From Aureimonas sp. Leaf427 (GTDB taxonomy: Bacteria; Pseudomonadota; Alphaproteobacteria; Rhizobiales; Rhizobiaceae), in contig NZ_LMQW01000002.1 of NCBI RefSeq assembly GCF_001425485.1, forward strand, positions 62,506 to 126,505: DNA of 64,000 bases, written 5' to 3'. Positions 35,109-43,513 of the stretch are shown here, piece after piece. Each line of letters starts with the position of its first letter. Within the stretch, counting starts at the first letter, position 1. A program made the translations under genes and the position numbers. The notes below the pieces were generated by a model. The model did no database searches and was not told the origin of the DNA. It saw only the letters and a list, made by a program, of their open reading frames with translations.

Positions 35109-36458
35109 ATGTCCCCTCAGACGTCCTCTCAGACCTGCTCCTTCCACGATCTCGCCGACCTCGACGCCGCGGGCCGCGCGCGCCTGCTGCGCCGGTCGGA
35201 GACGGACCTTTCCGCCTTCGTCGAGAAGGTCCGGCCGATCATCGAGGCCGTGCGCACCGAGGGCGACGCGGCGCTCCTGCGCTTTGCGCGCGCGTTCGAC
35301 GGCGCGGCCGTTCCGCCCGGCGGGCTCCGGGCGAGCGAGGCCGAGTTCGACGCCGCCTTCGCCGCCGTCGAGCCGGAGGTGGTGGAGTCCATCCGCTTCG
35401 GCATCGACAACATCCGCCGCTTCCACGAGGAGCAGAAGCCCGAGCCCATGTGGTTCAAGGAGATGCGGCCCGGCGCCTTCGCGGGCGACCGCTGGACGCC
35501 GATCCAGTCCGCCGCGCTCTACGTGCCGCGCGGCAAGGGCGCCTTTCCCTCCGTCACGATGATGACGAGCGTGCCGGCCGTCGTCGCGGGCGTGCCCGAC
35601 CTCTGCATCCTGACGCCGCCCACCGCCGACGGCTCGGTCGATGCCGCGACGCTCGTCGCCGCGCGCATCGCCGGCGTCGAGACGGTCTACAAGGTCGGCG
35701 GCGCGCAGGCCGTGGCGGCGGCCGCCTACGGCACCGAGACCATCGGGCGGAAGATCAAGATCGTCGGCCCCGGCTCGCCCTTCGTCGTCGCGGCGAAGAG
35801 CCTCCTCTCAGGCGTGCTCGACACCGGGCTTCCCGCCGGCCCGTCCGAGGCGGTCATCTTCGCGGACGAGACGGTCGACGGCGCGCTCGCCGCGCTCGAC
35901 CTCCTGATCGAGGCCGAGCACGGGCCGGACAGTTCCGCCTATCTCGTCACCCACGACCGGCGCGTCGCGGAGGAGGCGATGGCCGCGCTTCCCGGACACT
36001 GGGCCCGCATGACCGAGCAGCGCACCGCCTTCTCGAAGGCGGTGCTGACCGGCGCCTATGGCGGCATCGTCCTCACCGCTTCGCTGGAGGAGAGCTACCG
36101 CTTCATCAACGACTACGCGCCGGAGCATCTGGAGATCCTCTCCACCGAGCCCTTCCGCCATCTCGGGCGGATCACCGAGGCGGCCGAGATCCTGATGGGG
36201 CCGCACACGCCCGTGACGCTCGGCAATTTCGTGCTCGGCCCGAACGCCGTCCTGCCGACGAGCCGCTGGGCGCGCACCTACGGGCCGCTGTCGGTGACCG
36301 ATTTCCTGAAGCGCTCCTCGATCGGCTACGTCACCTCGACCGGCTATCCCGAGCTCGCCCTCCATGCCCGGCGCCTCGCGCGCTACGAGGGCTTCTCCTC
36401 GCACGAGAACGCGGTGTCGGAGGTTCGCGACGAGATTCTCGCACGGCCCCGCCGATGA
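35109..36458 (+). CDS. HisD-like NAD-dependent alcohol dehydrogenase (catabolic paralogue)
   Basis: The product is 449 residues, the usual HisD length. HisD hallmarks are present: AALYVPRGKGAFPSVTMM, KVGGAQAVAAAAYGTETIG, GPSEAVIFAD, the EAEHGPDSSAYLVT zinc-ligand block, APEHLEI with the catalytic Glu-His, and EGFSSHENAV at the end. The block that in E. coli HisD reads GDYASGTNHVLPT here reads GNFVLGPNAVLPT, so the ligand Asp and the substrate His appear to be Asn and Ala. This argues against histidine biosynthesis; catabolic HisD relatives such as HpsN oxidise other alcohols to acids. It lies in an importer operon with a 2-hydroxyacid dehydrogenase. Confidence 0.85.
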   Translation: MSPQTSSQTCSFHDLADLDAAGRARLLRRSETDLSAFVEKVRPIIEAVRTEGDAALLRFARAFDGAAVPPGGLRASEAEFDAAFAAVEPEVVESIRFGIDNIRRFHEEQKPEPMWFKEMRPGAFAGDRWTPIQSAALYVPRGKGAFPSVTMMTSVPAVVAGVPDLCILTPPTADGSVDAATLVAARIAGVETVYKVGGAQAVAAAAYGTETIGRKIKIVGPGSPFVVAAKSLLSGVLDTGLPAGPSEAVIFADETVDGALAALDLLIEAEHGPDSSAYLVTHDRRVAEEAMAALPGHWARMTEQRTAFSKAVLTGAYGGIVLTASLEESYRFINDYAPEHLEILSTEPFRHLGRITEAAEILMGPHTPVTLGNFVLGPNAVLPTSRWARTYGPLSVTDFLKRSSIGYVTSTGYPELALHARRLARYEGFSSHENAVSEVRDEILARPRR

Positions 36459-36528
36459 GATCCGCGCGGCTCGCGCGGGGCGGGGCCGAAAGGCTCGATC
36501 CCGTCACGGGGACGGACGGGGGTGGCGC

Positions 36529-37260
36529 ATGACGGCGCTGCCGGAGGCGGCTTCCCCGCTCTACGAGCGGGTCAAGCACTACATCCTCGGCCATATCGAG
36601 GCCGGCCGCTGGGCGCGCGACCAGCGCCTGCCCTCCGAGAACGATCTCGTCCAGGCGCTCGGCGTCTCGCGCATGACGGTCAACCGGGCGATGACGGAGC
36701 TGACGCGCGAGGGCGTGCTGAAGCGGGTCCAGGGCGTCGGCACCTTCGTCGCCGCGCCGCGGCCGCGCTCGGCCCTCGTCGAGGTGGCGAACATCCCGGC
36801 CGAGATCGGGGCGCGGGGACACCGCCACCGCGCGCTCGTCCTGACGCTGGAGCGCGTCGTGCCGCCCGCGGAGATCCTCGCCTCCTTCGAGTTCGAGCGG
36901 CCGCGCGAGGTCTTCCATTCGCAGATCGTGCATTACGAGGACGAGGTGCCCGTGCAGTTCGAGGAGCGCTACGTCAATGCCGACCTCGCGCCCCACTACG
37001 ACCGGCAGGACTTCTCCCGCATCTCGACGCTCGACTATCTCCAGAGCGTGACGGCGCTGACCGAGATCGAGCACGTCGTCTCCGCGATCGCGGCGGATGC
37101 CGAGACCGGGCGCCATCTCGGCGTCGAGCTCGGCGAGCCCTGCCTTCTCCTCCACCGGCGGACCTGGACCGGCCCGCGCGTCGCCACCGTCAACCGCCTT
37201 CTCTATGCGGGCAGCCGCCATTCGCTCGGCAGCCGCTACAAGCCGACGAGCGCGCCATGA
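36529..37260 (+). CDS. GntR-family regulator, HutC/UTRA type
   Basis: The product is 243 residues with GGGGGT before the ATG. The winged helix is LYERVKHYILGHIEAGRWARDQRLPSENDLVQALGVSRMTVNRAMTELTREG, followed by a UTRA ligand domain (VVPPAEILASFEFERPREVFHSQIVHYEDEVPVQFEERYVN). UTRA regulators bind a catabolic intermediate and release the operator. It overlaps the FMN dehydrogenase start by 4 bp, so it is made with the operon it probably represses. A HutC-like site lies before 30812. Confidence 0.92.
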   Translation: MTALPEAASPLYERVKHYILGHIEAGRWARDQRLPSENDLVQALGVSRMTVNRAMTELTREGVLKRVQGVGTFVAAPRPRSALVEVANIPAEIGARGHRHRALVLTLERVVPPAEILASFEFERPREVFHSQIVHYEDEVPVQFEERYVNADLAPHYDRQDFSRISTLDYLQSVTALTEIEHVVSAIAADAETGRHLGVELGEPCLLLHRRTWTGPRVATVNRLLYAGSRHSLGSRYKPTSAP

Positions 37261-38432
37261 GCCCGACCTTCGCCAATGTCGAGGATGCCCGCCGCATCGC
37301 GCGCCGCCGGCTGCCGACGATCTTCTTCGACTATATCGACGGCGGCTCGTCGGCCGAGACGACGCTTCGGGCCAATACCGGCGATTTCTCGCGCCTCCGG
37401 CTGCACCAGCGCGTTCTCGCCGGCCTCGAGCCCCGCGATCTCTCCAGCCAATTCCTCGGGCAGCGCCATCCCTTGCCCTTCATGCTGGGGCCGGTCGGCT
37501 TTCTCGGCCTCTTCGCCGGCGGCGGCGAGATCCTCGCCGCGCGCGCGGCCCATGCGGCGGGCATTCCCTCCTGCCTCTCCAACTTCTCGATCGCCTCGCT
37601 CGACGATGTCAGGCGCGCCGGATGCGCTGGGCCCCTGCACTTCCAGCTCTACGTCCTGAAGGACCGGGGCCTTGCCGAGGCGTTTCTCGCGGCGGCCGAG
37701 CATGCGGGCGTCGAGACGCTGCATCTGACGGTCGACACCGCCGTCACCGGCATCCGCGAGCGCGACGCCCGCAACGGCTTTCGCGCCGCGACCCGCATCG
37801 GGCCGCGAATGGGTCTCGGCTTCGCCCTCCGGCCGGCCTGGGCGCTCGACATGCTGCGGGCGGGAAAACCCGGCGTCGGCGCGGTGCGCGGGCGGACCGA
37901 GTTCGGCGCCAACATCCTCGCGCAGGCCGGCACGCTGTCGCGCCTCATCGATCCCGCGCTCTCCTGGGCCGATGTCGACTGGCTGCGCGAGCGCTGGACC
38001 GGGCGGCTGACGATCAAGGGCATCCTGCATCCGCAGGACGCACGGCTGGCGAAGCGCGCCGGCGTCGATGCGATCGTCGTGTCCAACCATGGCGGCCGCC
38101 AGCTCGACGGCGCGCCCTCCACCATCGGCGCGCTTCCCGGCATCGTGGAGGCGGGGGAGGGCCTGGAGGTTCTCCTCGACGGCGGCGTCCGGCGCGGAAC
38201 GGACATCGTCAAGGCGCTCGCCCTCGGCGCCTCCGGCGTCCTCCTCGGCCGCGCCTATGCCTGGGGCATCGCCGCCGGCGGCGAGGCGGGCGCCGCCCGC
38301 GTCATCGCGCTTCTGAAGGAGGAGATCCACGTCACGCTGGCGCTGATGGGCCTGTCGTCGATCGACGCGCTGAAACGGCTCGGCCGCGATGCGCTGGTCC
38401 CGGCCGACGACCCGGCTTTCGCCCCGCGTTGA
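37257..38432 (+). CDS. FMN-dependent 2-hydroxyacid dehydrogenase (LldD/MdlB-like)
   Basis: The product is 391 residues, coupled to the GntR gene by ATGA. It has the FMN-barrel hallmarks: FFDYIDGGSSAETTLRAN, LPFMLGPVGFLGLF, the substrate/FMN region LHLTVDTAVTGIRERDARNG, LTIKGI, the active-site SNHGGRQLDGAPST with the catalytic His, and LDGGVRRGTDIVKALALGASGVLLGR. It oxidises an (S)-2-hydroxyacid to a 2-oxoacid and passes electrons to quinone or oxygen. With the HisD-like enzyme this gives a route alcohol to hydroxyacid to oxoacid for the imported compound. Confidence 0.92.
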   Translation: MSPTFANVEDARRIARRRLPTIFFDYIDGGSSAETTLRANTGDFSRLRLHQRVLAGLEPRDLSSQFLGQRHPLPFMLGPVGFLGLFAGGGEILAARAAHAAGIPSCLSNFSIASLDDVRRAGCAGPLHFQLYVLKDRGLAEAFLAAAEHAGVETLHLTVDTAVTGIRERDARNGFRAATRIGPRMGLGFALRPAWALDMLRAGKPGVGAVRGRTEFGANILAQAGTLSRLIDPALSWADVDWLRERWTGRLTIKGILHPQDARLAKRAGVDAIVVSNHGGRQLDGAPSTIGALPGIVEAGEGLEVLLDGGVRRGTDIVKALALGASGVLLGRAYAWGIAAGGEAGAARVIALLKEEIHVTLALMGLSSIDALKRLGRDALVPADDPAFAPR

Positions 38433-38448
38433 GCCGAAGCCGGATCGA

Positions 38449-38480
38449 GGCTGCCGGCCGGGCGGCGTTCGCCGGCAGCC
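38449..38480. terminator. Bidirectional hairpin between FMN dehydrogenase and MFS genes
   Basis: GGCTGCCGGC (38449-38458) and GCCGGCAGCC (38471-38480) form a perfect 10-bp stem with a 12-nt loop, in the 66-bp gap of two converging genes. No T-run is seen, so it may act with Rho or as a 3' stabiliser. Confidence 0.6.
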
Positions 38481-38498
38481 TATGACGGCCTTCCGCCG

Positions 38499-40079
38499 TC
38501 AGGCCGGCCTCGTCGTGCCGTGCGAGGGATCGCAAGGGGCCGGCCCCTCGTTCGGGGCGTCCTCCTCGGCGGCTTCCTCCTCGCGCAGGAACAGGAAGAC
38601 GACGAGGGCGGTGACGGTGGTGATGGCGGAGAGGAGGAAGAGGAGCCAGGCGAAGGCCTCTCCGTAGAGGGCGAGGAGGCCAGCGGCATCGGTGCCGGGG
38701 AGGAGGGCGAGGGCGGATGCGAGATCGCCGGCCGCCAGATGCTGCGCCGAGGCGGGGATGTCGCCAGCATGTCCGGCCGCGCCGAGCCGTCCCGCCAGGA
38801 GCATCGCGAGGATCGCGCCGACGATGGCGAGCGCCACGCCCTCGCCCGCGACGCGCACGGTGGAGAAGATGCCGGTCGCCATGCCCGCGCGCTCCTTCGG
38901 CACGACGCTGACGGCCAGCCCGTCCATCAGCCCCCAGGGCAGGCTGATGCCCGTCCCGACGAGGAGGAGGGGCAGCGCGGTGACGGCGGCGGGCGAGCCG
39001 ACCGGCGTCATGGCCAGCCAGAACAGGCCGGCCGCCGAGGCGAGAAGCCCCGCGCCGCAGATCGTGGCGGCGCGGAACCAGCGCGTCAGCAGCCCCGCCG
39101 CGACGGGCAGGACGAGGAGCGGCGCGGAGAGCGCGATCATCAGGCTGCCGGCCGCGACCTCGCTCATGCCCTCGATGCCGATGAAGCGCACGGGCAGGAG
39201 GATGAGGAGAACCACGAAGGCATAGGCCGGGGCGGCGGCGAGAAGCTGGACGCCGACGAAGCGCGGATAGCGAAAGAGCGTGAGATCGAGGAGGGGCCGC
39301 AGGGCCCGCCGCTCGATCGCGACGAAGAGCGCGAGGACGAGGACGGACCCGGCGAGAAGGCCGAGCACCGCCGCGTCGCTCCAGCCGCGCTCGGGAACGA
39401 GCAGCATGCCGTAGGTGAAGAGGGCGAGCATGGCGGTGAAGCTCGCCGCGCCCGGCCTGTCGAGACCGCGCGAGGCGGCATCGCGGCTTTCCGTCAGCGC
39501 CGACGATCCCAGCCCGAAGGCGAGGGCGGTCAAGGCGACCACGGCGAGGAAGATGCTGCGCCAGCCGAAGGCCTCGATCATCAGGCCGGAGGCGATCGGG
39601 CCGAGCGACAGGCCGACGCCGAAGCTCGTGCCGACGAGGCTGAAGGCGCGAAGGCGCGCGCGCCCCTCGAAGACTTGGGCGAGCGCCGCCGAGCCGCCGG
39701 CATAGGCCGCCGCCGCCGCGAGGCCCTGTCCGCCGCGCAGGAGATCGAAGACGAGCATGTTCGGCGCGAAGGCGAGCGCCAGCGAGACCAGCGCGAAGGC
39801 GAGCGTGCCGGAGAGGAAGACGCGCTTGCGCCCGTGGCTGTCGGCCAGCGCGCCCATGACCATCAGCCCGGAGCCGAAGGTCAGCATGAAGGCGTTCGTC
39901 GCCCAGGCCAGCGCGACCGGCGTGCCGCCGAGCGCGCGGCCGATGGCGGGCAGGGCGACGGCGGTGCCGGTGAAGGTCAGCGGCATGGCAGCGGCGGCGA
40001 GGCAGACCGCCAGGAGCGCGAGCCGCGGCAAGGCGCCGTCCGGCGTCGCGATGCGATCGATCGACATATCGGTGGACAT
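38499..40079 (-). CDS. MFS drug/metabolite exporter, DHA2 (EmrB/QacA) type
   Basis: The product is 526 residues with about 14 membrane helices. The A-motif GALADSHGRKRVFLSG and an early TGTAVALPAIGRALGG (the D1/C-like block of DHA2 pumps) are present, and the C-terminus is a hydrophilic acidic tail (FLREEEAAEEDAPNEG). It probably exports a toxic or excess small molecule by proton antiport. It is divergent from a LysR gene, the usual arrangement for inducible efflux. Confidence 0.9.
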   Translation of the reverse strand: MSTDMSIDRIATPDGALPRLALLAVCLAAAAMPLTFTGTAVALPAIGRALGGTPVALAWATNAFMLTFGSGLMVMGALADSHGRKRVFLSGTLAFALVSLALAFAPNMLVFDLLRGGQGLAAAAAYAGGSAALAQVFEGRARLRAFSLVGTSFGVGLSLGPIASGLMIEAFGWRSIFLAVVALTALAFGLGSSALTESRDAASRGLDRPGAASFTAMLALFTYGMLLVPERGWSDAAVLGLLAGSVLVLALFVAIERRALRPLLDLTLFRYPRFVGVQLLAAAPAYAFVVLLILLPVRFIGIEGMSEVAAGSLMIALSAPLLVLPVAAGLLTRWFRAATICGAGLLASAAGLFWLAMTPVGSPAAVTALPLLLVGTGISLPWGLMDGLAVSVVPKERAGMATGIFSTVRVAGEGVALAIVGAILAMLLAGRLGAAGHAGDIPASAQHLAAGDLASALALLPGTDAAGLLALYGEAFAWLLFLLSAITTVTALVVFLFLREEEAAEEDAPNEGPAPCDPSHGTTRPA

Positions 40080-40191
40080 GGAGACGGGTCCGATCTGCTG
40101 GAGGGCGGGGAGAGGCCTCCCCGATCGACCAGCAGTTTATTCCGGCTCGAATTCCCGATAAGACGACGGCAGGTCCGATCATTATGGAAAG

Positions 40192-41136
40192 ATGCGCTCG
40201 AATGAGGCGATCGTGGATCGACTGACCGGCCTTTCCGCCTTCGTCCGCACGGCGGATCTGGGAAGCTTCGTCGCGGCGGGCCGCGTGCTCGGCCTGTCGC
40301 CCTCGGCCGTCGGCAAGGCGGTGACGCGGCTGGAGAACCAGCTGGGCGTGCGGCTCGTGCAGCGCTCGACCCGCAGCCTGCGGCTGACGGAGGAGGGGCG
40401 CGCCTTCCACGAGCGCTGCCGGCGCATTCTCGACGATCTCGACGACGCGCAGGAAAGCCTGATGCGGACCCGCGAGGCGCCGCGCGGGCGCATCAAGGTG
40501 TCCAGCCCGGTCGTCGCCTATCATCTCCTCCTGCCGGTCCTGCCGGACTTCATGGCGCGCTACCCAGAGATCGAGCTCGAGCTGGAGTTCACCGATCGCA
40601 TCGTCGATCTCGTCGAGGAGGGCGTCGACGTCGCCATCCGCAGCGGGCTTCTGCCCGACAGCCGCCTCATGGTGCGGGCGCTGCGCCCGTTCCAGCTTCT
40701 GCTCTGCGCCTCGCCGGCCTATGTGGAAATCCACGGCCGGCCCGAAAGCCCGCGCGATCTGGCGCGCCATCGCTGCATCGGCTTTCGCCATCCCAACAGC
40801 GGCAAGGTCCAGCCCTGGCCGCTGCGCCTGCCGGAGGGCGAGCCCGAACCGCCCATCGGCCGCGTGCTCTCCTGCAACAACATGGAGGCGCTCAACGGCG
40901 CGGTGCGGCGGGGGCTCGGCATCGGCTGCATGCCCGATTTCCTGGCGGAGGCCTCCTTCGCCTCCGGCGCGCTGGTGCCGCTCCTCGTCGATCATCTCGA
41001 CGCGCCCGGCCAGTTCAACCTCATCTGGCCGTCGAGCCGTCACCTCTCGCCGAAGGTGCGCGTCTTCGTCGACTTCGTCGTCGAGCGCCTCTTCTCCACC
41101 GAATGTCCCCCGCCGGGGGAGATCGCGCGGGGTTGA
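40192..41136 (+). CDS. LysR-family regulator (CrgA-like)
   Basis: The product is 314 residues. The N-terminus DRLTGLSAFVRTADLGSFVAAGRVLGLSPSAVGKAVTRLENQLGVRLVQRSTRSLRLT is the helix-turn-helix of the CrgA/AaeR-type LysR group, with effector domain GRIKVSSPVVAYHLLLPVLPDFMARYPEIELELEF. The divergent MFS exporter 112 bp away is the probable target. No obvious strong dyad was found in the intergenic region. Confidence 0.9.
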   Translation: MRSNEAIVDRLTGLSAFVRTADLGSFVAAGRVLGLSPSAVGKAVTRLENQLGVRLVQRSTRSLRLTEEGRAFHERCRRILDDLDDAQESLMRTREAPRGRIKVSSPVVAYHLLLPVLPDFMARYPEIELELEFTDRIVDLVEEGVDVAIRSGLLPDSRLMVRALRPFQLLLCASPAYVEIHGRPESPRDLARHRCIGFRHPNSGKVQPWPLRLPEGEPEPPIGRVLSCNNMEALNGAVRRGLGIGCMPDFLAEASFASGALVPLLVDHLDAPGQFNLIWPSSRHLSPKVRVFVDFVVERLFSTECPPPGEIARG

Positions 41137-41189
41137 GGAATCCGCCCGCGCTTGCCCATCTTTTACTCAGGTTCGATAATGCCCTCGAA

Positions 41190-41230
41190 TTGACATTCGG
41201 CCGGAATCGTCATGATATGTCTATGCATAT
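41190..41230 (+). promoter_or_regulatory. Promoter with HutC-type operator before the amino-acid importer
   Basis: A perfect -35 TTGACA (41190-41195) is followed after 17 bp by TGATAT (41213-41218), an acceptable -10. The -10 is overlapped by ATGTCTATGCAT (41217-41228), inside the dyad ATATG-N6-CATAT (41215-41230). GTCTATGC matches the HutC consensus GTMTAKAC at 7 of 8 bases, and the 12-mer differs by one base from a site at 51512. Position over the -10 suits a repressor, most likely the GntR gene of this operon. Confidence 0.65.
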
Positions 41231-41279
41231 GACGAAAGACGACGCTGTTTCGGTCGGTTCCGGCCCCGTGGAGATCAGA

Positions 41280-42110
41280 ATGAAGAAACGCACTCTCTTG
41301 CAGGCCACGCTCGGTCTGGCGCTCATGCTGTCCCTGCCGCAGGCGGCCCATGCCGAGGATGCGCTGGCGCGCGTGAAGGCGGCGGGCGTCCTGAAGGTGG
41401 GCACCGAGACGGCCTTCGCGCCCTTCGACTTCATCGACGAGGCGGGCGAGCATGTCGGGCTCAACGTCGACGCCTTCGAGGAGATCGGCAAGGAGCTCGG
41501 CGTCAAGATCGAATGGACCGAGCTGCCCTGGGACGGCGTCTTCCCGGCGCTCGAGGCCGGCCAGTTCGACATCGTGGCGGGACCTGCGACCATCACCAAG
41601 GCGCGCACCGAGCGCTACCGCTTCCTCTCGCCGGTCGCCGAGGCGACGGTCGCGATCCTGAAGGGCGCCAAGGACGAGACGATCCAGAAGCCCGAGGACA
41701 TCGCCGGCAAGGTCGTGGGCGCCGGCAAGGCGACCTCCCAGCTCGCCCAGGTCCAGGCCTTCGGCAAGACGCTGCCCCAGCCCGTCGAGACGCGCGAATA
41801 TCCCGGCTTCAACGAGGCCTATGCGGATCTGGCGACCGGGCGCATCGCGGCGGTGGCGAACTCGCTGCCGAACATCGCCTATGTCGCCTCCAAGCAGCCC
41901 GACACGTTCGCCGTGGTCGAGCCCGCCTTCGGCCAGAAGAGCTATTTCGGCTTCATCGGCACCAAGAAGGCCGACGACCAGCCCCTGCTCGACGCCGTCC
42001 AGGCGGCGCTCGTCAAGATCAAGGGCGACGGCCGGATGAAGACGCTTCAGGAGAAGTGGTTCGGCACGTCCTTCGACACGCCCGACGTCGCGCCGGAACC
42101 CGCCTTCTAA
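41280..42110 (+). CDS. Polar amino-acid ABC importer, periplasmic binding protein
   Basis: The start is ATG 41280 (MKKRTLLQATLG), with GGAG upstream; longer in-frame starts overlap the promoter. The product is 276 residues with a signal peptide cut near AAHA|EDAL. The mature protein (AGVLKVGTETAFAPFDFIDEAGEHVGLNVDAFEEIGKELGVKIEW) is a family-3 binder of polar amino acids. It is the first gene of a complete importer operon (binder, two permeases, ATPase) ending with a GntR regulator and an FAD dehydrogenase. Confidence 0.92.
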   Translation: MKKRTLLQATLGLALMLSLPQAAHAEDALARVKAAGVLKVGTETAFAPFDFIDEAGEHVGLNVDAFEEIGKELGVKIEWTELPWDGVFPALEAGQFDIVAGPATITKARTERYRFLSPVAEATVAILKGAKDETIQKPEDIAGKVVGAGKATSQLAQVQAFGKTLPQPVETREYPGFNEAYADLATGRIAAVANSLPNIAYVASKQPDTFAVVEPAFGQKSYFGFIGTKKADDQPLLDAVQAALVKIKGDGRMKTLQEKWFGTSFDTPDVAPEPAF

Positions 42111-42128
42111 AGCTTCGAACGAAGCGAT

Positions 42129-42177
42129 GCCGCAGCCGCAGCCCCGGCCTCCGATCAGGCGGGCCGGCGGCTGCGGC
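42129..42177 (+). promoter_or_regulatory. Intercistronic hairpin between binder and permease genes
   Basis: GCCGCAGCCGC (42129-42139) and GCGGCTGCGGC (42167-42177) pair perfectly over 11 bp, with a further inner stem in the loop. It sits 18 bp after the binder stop and 32 bp before the permease start. It probably stabilises the binder message and reduces read-through to the permeases. Confidence 0.6.
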
Positions 42178-42209
42178 TTCGCGTGATCATAACCCAACGG
42201 GAACTCGCC

Positions 42210-42854
42210 ATGTCGATGCGACTGTTCGAGCTGATGCTGGCGGCGGCGGGCTACACCGTCGTTCTCAGCTTCGCCTCGATCGCGATCGGGCTCGTGATCG
42301 GCCTCGTCGTCTGCGCGGCCAAGCTCTCGCCCCGGCGCCTCCTGCGCTGGCCGGCCGATGTCTTCGTCAGCTTCTTCCGGGGCGTGCCGCTCCTCGTCCA
42401 GCTCCTCCTCATCTACAACCTGCTTCCCACGCTCGGCCTCAGCGTTCCCAGCGTCGTCGCCGCGCTGATCGGCCTGTCGCTCTGCACGGCGGCCTATCAG
42501 GCCGAGAACCTGCGCGGCGGGTTCCAGAGCGTTCCGCGCGGTCTCCTGGAGGCCGCCGACATGAGCGGCCTCACACCCTGGCAGCAGTTCCGCCGCATCC
42601 GCGCGCCGATCGCCCTGCGCCTCACCATTCCCGCGCTCGTCAACGAGGCCATCCTCATCCTCAAGGCCTCCTCGCTGATCTCGGTCGTCGGCGTCGTCGA
42701 GCTGACGCGCATGGCGCAGAACCTCTCGGCCTCGACCTATCGGCCGCTCCTCTTCTACTCGGTCGCGGGCGGCATCTATCTCGCCATCAACTGGATCGTG
42801 GCGGGCGGCGGCTGGTTCGCCGAGCGCCGGATGCGCAAGGGCTCGCTCGCATGA
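42210..42854 (+). CDS. Polar amino-acid ABC importer, permease 1
   Basis: The start ATG 42210 (MSMRLF) follows GGGAA; a GTG at 42183 would add nine residues. The 214-residue product is a HisM/GlnP-type permease: ELMLAAAGYTVVLSFASIAIGLVIGLVVCAAKLS, FFRGVPLLVQLLLIYNLLP, and the EAA loop GLLEAADMSGLTPWQQFRRIRAPIALRLTIPALVNE. It overlaps permease 2 by 4 bp and works as a heterodimer with it. Confidence 0.9.
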   Translation: MSMRLFELMLAAAGYTVVLSFASIAIGLVIGLVVCAAKLSPRRLLRWPADVFVSFFRGVPLLVQLLLIYNLLPTLGLSVPSVVAALIGLSLCTAAYQAENLRGGFQSVPRGLLEAADMSGLTPWQQFRRIRAPIALRLTIPALVNEAILILKASSLISVVGVVELTRMAQNLSASTYRPLLFYSVAGGIYLAINWIVAGGGWFAERRMRKGSLA

Positions 42855-43513
42855 GCTTCGACGCTTCCGTCATCGTCGCGGCACTGCCCGCCGTCCTTTC
42901 CGGCCTCAAGGTCACGCTGGGCATCTGGCTGGCGGCGATGGTCGCCGGCGCCGCCCTCGGCTTCGTCGTCGCGGCCCTGCGCCATTCCGGGCGGTGGCCG
43001 CTCGATCTCGGCCTTCGCTTCGTGGTGGAGGTCCTGCGCGGCACGCCCTTCCTCGTCCAGATCTTCCTTCTCTACTTCGGCGGCCCGTTCGTCGGCCTGC
43101 GGCTCGATCCCGTCCCCGCCGGTCTCTTGGGCCTCACCCTCTATGCGGCCGCCTATTTCTCCGAGATCTTCCGCGCCGGCTTCCAGGCGGTGCCGAAGGG
43201 CCATATCGAGGCGGCCGAATGCGCCGGCTTCAGCCGCGCGCAGATCCTGCGCCGCATCCTCGTGCCCGAGATGACGCTGCTCGTCCTGCCGCAATGCGTG
43301 AACATGGCGGTCGTGCTCCTCAAGGAGACCGCCGTCCTCTCGATCATCGCCGTGCCGGAAATGACGGCCGTCATCAGCGCGCTCGGCTCCCAGCAATATG
43401 CCTTCGTCGAATCGCTCTTCCTGCTCGCTCTGGTCTACTGGCTGCTGGTCGAGGCCTGCGGCTGGGCGGGACGGGCGGCGGAGCGCCGGCTCTCGAAATT
43501 CAGGTTCGCATGA
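42851..43513 (+). CDS. Polar amino-acid ABC importer, permease 2
   Basis: The product is 220 residues, ATGA-coupled on both sides. It has the HisQ/GlnP layout: AALPAVLSGLKVTLGIWLAAMVAGAALGFVVAALR, VVEVLRGTPFLVQIFLLYFGGP, and the EAA loop GHIEAAECAGFSRAQILRRILVPEM. The two permeases form the inner-membrane channel. Sequence alone does not tell the amino acid. Confidence 0.9.
   Translation: MSFDASVIVAALPAVLSGLKVTLGIWLAAMVAGAALGFVVAALRHSGRWPLDLGLRFVVEVLRGTPFLVQIFLLYFGGPFVGLRLDPVPAGLLGLTLYAAAYFSEIFRAGFQAVPKGHIEAAECAGFSRAQILRRILVPEMTLLVLPQCVNMAVVLLKETAVLSIIAVPEMTAVISALGSQQYAFVESLFLLALVYWLLVEACGWAGRAAERRLSKFRFA

Noticed and set aside
35109-36458. Annotation as the biosynthetic hisD or as sulfopropanediol dehydrogenase hpsN.
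   Set aside because: Residue changes and the operon speak against biosynthesis, but no sulfonate gene is nearby to prove the hpsN role, so only HisD-like is claimed.
40080-40191. A loose TTAT...ATAA symmetry in the MFS/LysR divergent region as a LysR operator.
   Set aside because: Only four flanking bases pair reliably; too weak to report as a site.
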